Assembly (NCBI GenBank): GCA_003527885.1
Contig: DPWB01000370.1
Span: 790 to 13,348, forward strand
DNA: 12,559 nt
From: Candidatus Competibacteraceae bacterium
GTDB taxonomy: Bacteria; Pseudomonadota; Gammaproteobacteria; Competibacterales; Competibacteraceae
Direction of reading: 5' to 3'
Below the pieces are notes generated by a model that ran no database searches, was not told the DNA's origin, and saw nothing but the letters and a program-made list of their open reading frames with translations. The position numbers and the translations under genes were made by a program. Shown one piece after another: positions 7,497-12,559 of the stretch. Each line of letters opens with the position of its first letter. Position 1 is the first letter of the stretch.

Positions 7497-8284
7497 AACA
7501 GGCGCCCGCCGAACCGGAACCGCCGGTGATCGTCGTTCGGAATCTGCGCACCGGGTTCGGTTCGACGATCATTCACGACAAGTTGAACCTCGACATCCGC
7601 CGGGGCGAAATCGTGGCGTTGGTCGGTGGCTCCGGCTCCGGCAAGACCACGCTGCTGCGCGCGATCATCATGCTGCTCCAGCCGATCGGCGGCTCGATCG
7701 AGCTGTTCGGCCAGGAAATCGTCGGGATCGGCGAGCGCGCGGCTTTTCAGTTGCGGCGGCGGTTCGGGATGCTGTTCCAACAGGGGGCGCTGTTCAGTTC
7801 GCTGACGGTGCGGGAAAACGTGGGCGTGCCGCTGCGGGAGCATACCGCGCTGTCGGCCAAGGAGATCGCCGAAATTGCCGATTTGAAGATCGCCTTGGCG
7901 GGGTTGCCGGCGGACGCCGGCGGCAAGCTGCCGCGCGAGTTGAGCGGCGGGATGCTGAAAAGGGCGGCGCTGGCCCGCGCCCTGGCGCTGGACCCGGCCT
8001 TGCTGTTCCTGGACGAGCCGACCGCCGGTCTCGACCCGGTCAGCGCCGGCGCGTTCGACGAACTGGTGGTGCAACTCAAGGAGTCGCTAGGGTTGACCGT
8101 GGTGATGGTGACCCACGACCTGGATACGCTGTGGCAGGCGACCGACCGGGTGGCGTTTCTGGGCGAGAAGCGGGTGATCGGTTACGCCCCGATGCAAGAA
8201 TTGACGCAGGCCGTGCACCCGTTGATACGGGCTTACTTCGAGGGGCCGCGCGGGCGCGCGGCTGGGAACAGGCGTGCTGAGTAA
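7493..8284 (+). CDS. MlaF-like ABC transporter ATPase
   Basis: Cytoplasmic ATP-binding subunit of the MCE lipid transporter. The 263-residue protein contains Walker A GGSGSGKTT (45-53, Lys51), Q-loop Gln96 in LFQQGALF, signature LSGGM (150-154) followed by KRAALARALAL, Walker B LLFLDE (170-175, catalytic Glu175), a D-loop TAGLDP, and switch His208 in VTHDLDT. The FQQGALFSSLTVRENV block and the signature ending in M, rather than Q, are typical of MlaF and Ttg2A-type ATPases. It starts at ATG 7493, sharing the four bases ATGA with the permease stop, and overlaps the MCE gene by 11 bases. Subunit stoichiometry is therefore probably set by translational coupling. Confidence 0.94.
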   Translation: MKQAPAEPEPPVIVVRNLRTGFGSTIIHDKLNLDIRRGEIVALVGGSGSGKTTLLRAIIMLLQPIGGSIELFGQEIVGIGERAAFQLRRRFGMLFQQGALFSSLTVRENVGVPLREHTALSAKEIAEIADLKIALAGLPADAGGKLPRELSGGMLKRAALARALALDPALLFLDEPTAGLDPVSAGAFDELVVQLKESLGLTVVMVTHDLDTLWQATDRVAFLGEKRVIGYAPMQELTQAVHPLIRAYFEGPRGRAAGNRRAE

Positions 8285-9263
8285 AGTCAATTACGTGTTG
8301 GTCGGGCTGTTCGTGCTGCTGCTGGGTGCGGCGCTGCTGGGCGTGGTGTTCTGGCTGACGGTCGGCGGTGAGGCCAAAATCTACGACCGGTACCGGGTGT
8401 ATTTTCAGGAATCGGTCGCCGGTCTGAACCCCAAGGCGACGGTTCGCTATCGCGGCGTGCAAGTAGGGCAGGTGGAATCCATCCAGTTGGACGCCAACAA
8501 TCCCGATCAGGTGGATGTGGTGCTGGACATTGAGCGCGGCACGCCGATCCGCCGCGACACCATCGCCACATTGTCCACTCGGGGCTTGACCGGGGTGGCG
8601 TCAGTGGAATTGAGCAGCGGTCGGGCACAATCTCCGCCGCTGGAAAAAAAACCGGGCCAGGATCTGCCGGTCATCCAGGCCGGGCCATCGCTGGTGGCGC
8701 GGCTCGACGATGCGTTCAACAACATCTTGACCAACGTCAACAACTTGTCGGGGCGGCTGGAGCGGTTGTTGGGCGACGAAAACCAGCTCGCGCTGACCGG
8801 GATTCTACGCAATGTCAACGCCATCACCGGGGCGGTGGCCGACCGACCCGAAACCATCCGGCGGACGTTGACCAACCTGGAAACATTTACCGACGAACTG
8901 GTCAAGCTCGCGCAACGGCTGGGCAAAACGCTGGAACAACTGGCGTCGACCCTGGAAAAATCCGGCGATTTGAGCGCGCAAGTGCAAACGACGCTGGCCG
9001 ATTTCCGCGCCAGCGCCCAAGCGGTGCGCAAGACGGCGGAGACCTTCAATCAAACCAGTTTGGCCTTGAGCGGCGCGGCTGAAACCGGCCAGCAAGAGCT
9101 GCGACGGTTGGGGCAGAACACCTTGCCCGAACTCAACGGGCTGCTCGTGCAAGTCAACGATCTGGTGGGAACCTTGCAGCGCTTGGCCGAACTGCTGGAG
9201 CAAAATCCCCGCGCGCTGTTGTTGGGCAAGCCCAGCGGCCGGCCGGGTCCGGGTGAAAAATAA
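8274..9263 (+). CDS. MlaD-like MCE-domain protein with long helical C-terminal region
   Basis: Periplasmic, membrane-anchored substrate-binding subunit of the lipid transporter. From GTG 8274 it has 329 residues: a short cytoplasmic start MLSKVNY, one membrane helix at about 7-30, one MCE domain at about 38-116 (YRVYFQESVAGLNPKATVRYRG, then the conserved GVQVGQVESI), and a long helix-rich region at about 140-312. The protein ends in NPRALLLGKP, a common end in this family. E. coli MlaD is much shorter, about 183 residues with little after the MCE domain. The extra 170 residues are rich in Leu, Gln and Thr at near-heptad spacing and could form a helical barrel in a hexamer, as in Mce1-type proteins; that is inference. 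The start overlaps the ATPase gene by 11 bases, and MLSKVNYVLVG matches how family members begin. Confidence 0.93.
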   Translation: MLSKVNYVLVGLFVLLLGAALLGVVFWLTVGGEAKIYDRYRVYFQESVAGLNPKATVRYRGVQVGQVESIQLDANNPDQVDVVLDIERGTPIRRDTIATLSTRGLTGVASVELSSGRAQSPPLEKKPGQDLPVIQAGPSLVARLDDAFNNILTNVNNLSGRLERLLGDENQLALTGILRNVNAITGAVADRPETIRRTLTNLETFTDELVKLAQRLGKTLEQLASTLEKSGDLSAQVQTTLADFRASAQAVRKTAETFNQTSLALSGAAETGQQELRRLGQNTLPELNGLLVQVNDLVGTLQRLAELLEQNPRALLLGKPSGRPGPGEK

Positions 9264-9358
9264 TGGATAAACGTTTCCGCGTGTTTGGTGAAGCGATTGG
9301 GTCGATCGGAAGAGAGAACGCGATGGCGCTAACTTCAAAACGGAGAGAACGGGCATGA
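9251..9358 (+). promoter_or_regulatory. Possible 31-codon leader reading frame between the MCE gene and lipoprotein gene
   Basis: An ATG at 9263 shares TAATG with the stop codon of the MCE gene. It opens a 31-codon frame that ends at TGA 9356-9358, inside the ATGA that starts the lipoprotein gene. A GGGTGA (9251-9256) lies six bases before the ATG. The predicted peptide begins MDKRFRVFGEAIGS and ends ALTSKRRERA; it is basic, with no membrane helix and no family I recognise. It could be a small protein, a coupling frame that carries ribosomes across the gap, or chance. Both junctions being exact is the reason to record it. The stretch is less GC-rich than the flanking genes, which weakens the case for a conserved protein. 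Confidence 0.35.
9342..9357 (+). promoter_or_regulatory. Ribosome binding site and start of the auxiliary lipoprotein gene
   Basis: GGAGAG at 9342-9347 lies seven bases before ATG 9355. This strong site fixes the start used for the lipoprotein and places the positively charged n-region directly before its signal helix. The site lies inside the last codons of the 31-codon frame that precedes the gene, so ribosomes on that frame would pass over it. Confidence 0.65.
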
Positions 9359-9984
9359 CGGTCACGATTGCGGATCGGTCGAGGGCGAGCCGCTGGGCTT
9401 GGTTGCTGCTGGGGATGTTGGGCCTGGCCGGTTGTTCGCTGCCGCAGGACAAATCCTCACCGCCACAAACTTTTCTCCTGGACGTCGGTACTTATGCGCC
9501 ACCGCTGGCGCAACGCGCCGGCGGTAAGACCTTGTTGGTGACCGCGCCGAAAGCGGCGCCGGGCTTCGATTCCAACCGCATCGCTTATACCAGGGAGCCG
9601 CTGAAGCTGGATTACTATAACGACAACATCTGGAGCGATACCCCCTCGAAGATGCTGCTGCCCATTCTGGTGCGGGCGTTCGAGCGCACGGGCGCTTTCG
9701 GGGCCGTGGTGTCGCCCCCCGCATCCGCATTGACCGATCTGCGGGTCGATGTGGAAGTGATTCGCTTGCAGCAGGAGTTCTCGGTCCGACCCAGCCAAGT
9801 CAGGCTGACCGCCCGGATCAAGGTGATCAATATGAAAAGCGGTCATGTGCTGGGCACGCAGGTGTTTGAGGTGGTGGAACCCGCGCCCAGCGAGGATGCT
9901 TACGGCGCGGCGCGGGCGGCCAACGCCGCCGTCCAAAAACTGTTGGCCGACATGCTGCCCTTCGCTTTGCGGTATTCGGGCTGA
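9355..9984 (+). CDS. ABC-type transport auxiliary lipoprotein (PqiC/YmbA-like)
   Basis: Probable outer-membrane lipoprotein partner of the MCE transporter. The 209 residues start with a lipoprotein signal: a basic n-region (RSRASRW), hydrophobic WLLLGMLGL and lipobox LAGC with Cys27 as the lipidated residue. Ser28 at +2 favours outer-membrane sorting. The mature part shows the order seen in the PF03886-type family: an early TFLLDVG strand, a KTLLVTAP strand, SNRIAYTREPLKLDYYNDNIWSDTP (75-99), then a helix MLLPILVRAFERTG and paired strands around LRVDVEVIRLQQEF. Assignment to that family is by recognised pattern. It closes the permease-ATPase-MCE operon, in the position PqiC holds after PqiA and PqiB. 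No MlaC-like soluble carrier or MlaA-like gene follows. Confidence 0.85.
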   Translation: MTVTIADRSRASRWAWLLLGMLGLAGCSLPQDKSSPPQTFLLDVGTYAPPLAQRAGGKTLLVTAPKAAPGFDSNRIAYTREPLKLDYYNDNIWSDTPSKMLLPILVRAFERTGAFGAVVSPPASALTDLRVDVEVIRLQQEFSVRPSQVRLTARIKVINMKSGHVLGTQVFEVVEPAPSEDAYGAARAANAAVQKLLADMLPFALRYSG

Positions 9985-10129
9985 CCGGGTATCCGAACCC
10001 CCCCGCCGAAAAAGAGTGGAGGCCATCCTCAACGGTCGCGGCGATGCCGTGGCGCAACCGGTCAAAGACCACCCGCGGCTGTGCCATACTGACACCCTAA
10101 CCACGCCAGCACGGGTCAAGCGAAGCCGC

Positions 10130-10759
10130 TTGCTGAGACTGGTTCGGAGTTACCGTCTGAGATTTTTGGTATTTTCTCTGTTGCTGGCCGTTCACGCGGC
10201 CTTCGCCCAGCCCGGTCGGTGCTTGGTCGATGCGGCGCGCCAACAGATCGGCGTCACCAAGCTCTACGACAGCCGATACGTGGTGCTGGCCTATCCGGGG
10301 GGTGATGTGCCCCTTGAGCGCGGGGTTTGCACCGACGTGATCGTGCGCGCCTATCGCCAGTTCGGTATCGACCTGCAACAGCTCGTCCACCGGGACATGC
10401 GGGGCCATTGGTCGGCGTATCCGAAACTCTGGCAACTCGGGCGGCCCGACCCGAATATCGACCATCGCCGCGTCCCCAATCTGGCCCGGTTCTTCGCGCG
10501 GCACGGCCAGACCGCACCGGCCGGAACCGATCCGAACGCCTATCTGCCGGGCGATCTGGTGACGTGGCGCTTGCCGGCCGGCGTCCCGCATATCGGCATC
10601 GTCACCGACCGGCGCTCCAGCACGGGCGTGCCGCTGGTCGTTCACAACATCGGCGCCGGCGCGGTCGAGGAAAACATTTTATTCGCGTTCGCGATCACCG
10701 GCCATTACCGCTATCTGCCGGGACGGCTGGACGCAGCCTGTAAGACCGCAAGACCGTAA
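10130..10759 (+). CDS. Exported DUF1287-family protein
   Basis: Probable periplasmic protein of the DUF1287 family, which I recognise from KLYDSRYVVLAYPGGDVP, RGVCTDVIVRAYR, PNIDHRRVPNL, YLPGDLVTWRLP and VPHIGIV. The family's function is not established. Its Cys67 (GVCTDV), His154 (VPHIGIV) and His172/Asn173 (VVHNIG) lie where NlpC/P60-like cysteine peptidases or amidases keep catalytic residues, so a cell-wall or amide-cleaving role is inferred, not shown. Taking TTG 10130 as start gives 209 residues with a clear signal peptide: basic RLVRSYRLR, hydrophobic FLVFSLLLAV and an AFA cleavage site before Gln27. The start is uncertain. The frame is open far upstream, GTG 10049 would give an overlong n-region, and no good ribosome site precedes any candidate. 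The 145 bases before it hold no other gene or convincing terminator. Confidence 0.82.
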   Translation: MLRLVRSYRLRFLVFSLLLAVHAAFAQPGRCLVDAARQQIGVTKLYDSRYVVLAYPGGDVPLERGVCTDVIVRAYRQFGIDLQQLVHRDMRGHWSAYPKLWQLGRPDPNIDHRRVPNLARFFARHGQTAPAGTDPNAYLPGDLVTWRLPAGVPHIGIVTDRRSSTGVPLVVHNIGAGAVEENILFAFAITGHYRYLPGRLDAACKTARP

Positions 10760-10766
10760 AGGGCTG

Positions 10767-10803
10767 GTCCGGCCTCGAATTCCGATCCCGCGCAAGGCCG
10801 GAC
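10767..10803. repeat. Perfect 9-bp inverted repeat between the DUF1287 gene and the sugar ABC ATPase
   Basis: GTCCGGCCT (10767-10775) is the exact reverse complement of AGGCCGGAC (10795-10803), with 19 bases between. It starts seven bases after the upstream stop codon and lies about 90 bases before the ATPase start. No T-run follows, so it is not a standard intrinsic terminator. It may be a hairpin in the RNA, a rho-dependent or stabilising structure, or a binding site for a dimeric regulator of the sugar genes. A GC-rich genome makes chance repeats of this size fairly common. Confidence 0.4.
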
Positions 10804-10889
10804 GGGACGAGAGCGGTGGCGTGTTTCGGGTGGTGCGGGCGCCAGTTTGCTAAGCTACTGAGGACGATCCGTCTCACCCAGCTTATGCC

Positions 10890-12035
10890 ATGGCCAGCAT
10901 CGACTTCGAGCACATCGACAAAATCTATCCCGGCGGCACCCAGGCGATCTTCGACTACACCCTCGCGGTCGCCGATGGCGAGCTGGTGGCGTTCGTCGGG
11001 CCTTCCGGTTGCGGCAAGTCCACGCTGCTGCGCCTGCTGGCCGGCCTGGAGACGGTGACGCGCGGCACGCTGCGCATCGGCGGCCAACCGGTCAACGCCC
11101 TGCCGCCGCAGCGGCGCAATCTGGCGATGGTGTTTCAGGATTACGCGCTCTACCCGCACATGACGGTGCGGCGCAATCTGGAATTTCCGCTGAAAATGCG
11201 CGATTTGCCCGAAACTGAAATCACCCGCTTGGTGGCTTGGGTGGCCGGACTGCTCAGCCTCGGCGAGCTGCTCGACCGGCTACCCCGGCAACTGTCCGGC
11301 GGCCAGCGTCAGCGGGTGGCGATGGGCCGAGCGCTGGTCCGCCAGCCCGCCGTGTTTCTGATGGACGAACCGCTGTCCAATCTGGATGCCCGACTGCGGG
11401 TGCAAATCCGCGCCGAAATCGGCGAGTTGCTGGAGCGGACCGGCATCACCACCATCTACGTCACTCACGATCAGGCCGAGGCGATGACCTTGGGCGATCG
11501 GGTGGCGGTGATGGATCGCGGCCGGCTGCAACAGGTCGCGCCGCCGCAAGCGCTGTACGAACGGCCGGCCAACGTTTTCGTCGCCGGCTTCATCGGCAAC
11601 CCGCCGATGAACCTGTTTCCGGCGCAACTCACCGCCACCGCCGAGGGCGGTCTGACGCTGCGCGCGGGCGAGCAGAGCTTGCCCTTGCAATTGCCCGCCG
11701 CGACCATCGAGCGCTGGCGGGCTTGGCTGGATAATCCGCTGACCGCCGGCATCCGGCCCGAGCACCTGCAACGGGTTTCCACGGACGCGAGCGGGTTGAG
11801 CGCGACGGTGGTCGATGCCGAATATCTGGGTCACGAGACTCTGCTGCATGTGCGGATCGACGGCATGACCGCGCCCGCCCCGGTGTTGGTGGCGCGGCTG
11901 GCCGGCATCCGTCCGTCCGACAAGGGCCAACCGGTTCGGCTAGTTATGGAGGCGGCCCGGCTGCACCTGTTCGGAGCCGACGGCCTGACCTTGGTCAACG
12001 GAGCCGCCGATTCCATTCCCCGAATATCACTTTAG
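10890..12035 (+). CDS. Sugar ABC transporter ATPase, MalK/UgpC type
   Basis: Cytoplasmic ATPase of a carbohydrate importer. The 381 residues give an ABC domain (about 3-235) and a regulatory OB-fold/TOBE region (about 237-370), the layout of MalK, UgpC and MsmK. Walker A is GPSGCGKST (37-45), Q-loop Gln83 in [13 protein letters not shown], signature [15 protein letters not shown] (135-149), Walker B VFLMDE (155-160), D-loop SNLDARLR and switch His193 in [15 protein letters not shown]. The junction [17 protein letters not shown] (226-241) is diagnostic for this subfamily. Such ATPases often serve several sugar importers, so the substrate cannot be read from it. The GH1 gene 11 bases downstream suggests a beta-glucoside or disaccharide. 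The ATG has no clear Shine-Dalgarno. An ATG at 10885 is in another frame. No binding protein or permease gene precedes it. Confidence 0.93.
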   Translation: MASIDFEHIDKIYPGGTQAIFDYTLAVADGELVAFVGPSGCGKSTLLRLLAGLETVTRGTLRIGGQPVNALPPQRRNLAMVFQDYALYPHMTVRRNLEFPLKMRDLPETEITRLVAWVAGLLSLGELLDRLPRQLSGGQRQRVAMGRALVRQPAVFLMDEPLSNLDARLRVQIRAEIGELLERTGITTIYVTHDQAEAMTLGDRVAVMDRGRLQQVAPPQALYERPANVFVAGFIGNPPMNLFPAQLTATAEGGLTLRAGEQSLPLQLPAATIERWRAWLDNPLTAGIRPEHLQRVSTDASGLSATVVDAEYLGHETLLHVRIDGMTAPAPVLVARLAGIRPSDKGQPVRLVMEAARLHLFGADGLTLVNGAADSIPRISL

Positions 12036-12046
12036 GATTTTCGCCC

Positions 12047-12559
12047 ATGAACGCAACGACTGGGTTCCCGGCCGATTTTCTGTGGGGTGCGGCCACCTCG
12101 GCCTATCAGGTCGAAGGCTCGCCGCTGGCCGACGGCGCCGGCGCCAGCATCTGGCACGAGTTTTCCCACACGCCGGGCCGGACCCGCGACGGCGATACCG
12201 GCGATGTGGCGTGCGATCACTATCAGCGCTATCGGGAAGATATCGCGTTAATGCGGGAGCTTGGCCTGAACGCCTACCGTTTCAGCGTGGGGTGGGGCCG
12301 GGTGCTGCCGGAAGGGCGCGGTCGCGTCAATCCGGCCGGGCTGGATTTTTACCGACGGCTGGTAGATGCGGTGCTGGAACGGGGCATCCAGCCGATGGTG
12401 ACACTCTATCATTGGGATTTGCCGGCCTCGTTGGACCGGCTGGGCGGTTGGCTCAATCCCGACAGCGCCGACTGGTTCGCCGATTACGCCCGCGTGCTGT
12501 TTCGGGCGCTGGGCGACCGGGTGACGTTGTGGGTGACGCTGAACGAACCGTGGGTGGTG
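12047..12559 (+). CDS. GH1 beta-glucosidase, 3' end cut off by window edge
   Basis: Retaining beta-glycosidase of family GH1, probably hydrolysing cellobiose or other beta-glucosides in the cytoplasm. The window holds the first 171 codons with no stop; the family is usually about 450 residues. The start [20 protein letters not shown] carries the GH1 N-terminal signature ([14 protein letters not shown], sugar-binding Gln). It is followed by [42 protein letters not shown] and [10 protein letters not shown]. The last residues are TLNEPWVV, with Glu167 of the NEP motif as the acid/base. The nucleophile (ENG motif) lies beyond the edge. There is no signal peptide. AGGA (12034-12037) overlaps the ATPase stop codon and lies nine bases before ATG 12047, so the two genes are likely one operon. 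Confidence 0.93.
   Translation, partial: MNATTGFPADFLWGAATSAYQVEGSPLADGAGASIWHEFSHTPGRTRDGDTGDVACDHYQRYREDIALMRELGLNAYRFSVGWGRVLPEGRGRVNPAGLDFYRRLVDAVLERGIQPMVTLYHWDLPASLDRLGGWLNPDSADWFADYARVLFRALGDRVTLWVTLNEPWVV

Noticed and set aside
10049..10129. GTG 10049 as start of the DUF1287 gene
   Set aside because: It would place about 40 extra residues before the signal peptide core. TTG 10130 gives a normal signal peptide.
10851..10885. TAAGCT and AGCTTA arms around the ATPase start as an operator
   Set aside because: Arms of 6 bp with 23 bases between and poor inner symmetry are expected by chance.
10816..10889. Sigma-70 promoter before the sugar ABC ATPase
   Set aside because: No -35 and -10 pair with acceptable match and spacing could be found by eye, so none is reported.
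1..12559. Defence system, CRISPR array, prophage or mobile element
   Set aside because: No repeat array, transposase, integrase, attachment site, toxin-antitoxin pair or clear composition shift was seen; the genes are mostly recognisable core and transport functions.

Overview
The window reads as one stretch of chromosome from a high-GC, Gram-negative proteobacterium, most likely a gammaproteobacterium. The evidence is a FabB-type ketoacyl-ACP synthase, a glutathione-linked formaldehyde pathway, an MCE/Mla-type envelope lipid transporter, an outer-membrane-type lipoprotein and strong GC bias at third codon positions. A Competibacter-like lineage would fit, but that is a guess and the window cannot settle it. 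All twelve well-supported genes lie on the + strand. I see no rRNA, tRNA, CRISPR array, insertion sequence, phage gene or integration site, and no gene-free stretch longer than about 150 bases.

Layout. (1) 1-946 is the 3' three quarters of fabB (unsaturated fatty acid synthesis), closed by a clear intrinsic terminator at 966-996. (2) 1011-2424 holds a small four-helix membrane protein of unknown function and thiL (last step of thiamine diphosphate synthesis). (3) 2479-5788 holds metY (homocysteine from O-acetylhomoserine and sulfide), then frmA and fghA, which together oxidise formaldehyde to formate through glutathione. (4) 5727-6335 is a membrane-anchored staphylococcal-nuclease-like protein whose start lies inside fghA. 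(5) 6360-9984 is a compact lipid-transport operon: a permease with a fused STAS domain, an ATPase, an MCE substrate-binding protein with a long helical tail, and an auxiliary lipoprotein. A 31-codon reading frame is fitted exactly between the last two genes. (6) 10130-10759 is an exported DUF1287 protein. (7) 10890-12559 is a MalK/UgpC-type sugar ABC ATPase followed by a GH1 beta-glucosidase that runs off the window, probably the start of a sugar uptake and use locus.

How they work together. fabB, the envelope lipid transporter and the DUF1287 protein all touch membrane or envelope upkeep. MetY makes homocysteine, a precursor of methionine and potentially of the cysteine in glutathione, the cofactor that FrmA and FghA use. 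From metY to the lipoprotein the genes are close or overlapping and could be largely co-transcribed; no promoter could be identified with confidence inside that run.

Novelty. Most of the window is recognisable housekeeping and transport content. The points most worth a second look are the tightly tiled 31-codon frame in the lipid-transport operon, the make-up of that transporter (STAS domain fused, no MlaC, PqiC-like lipoprotein, long helical MCE tail), and loss of the usual class III active-site arginine in FrmA.
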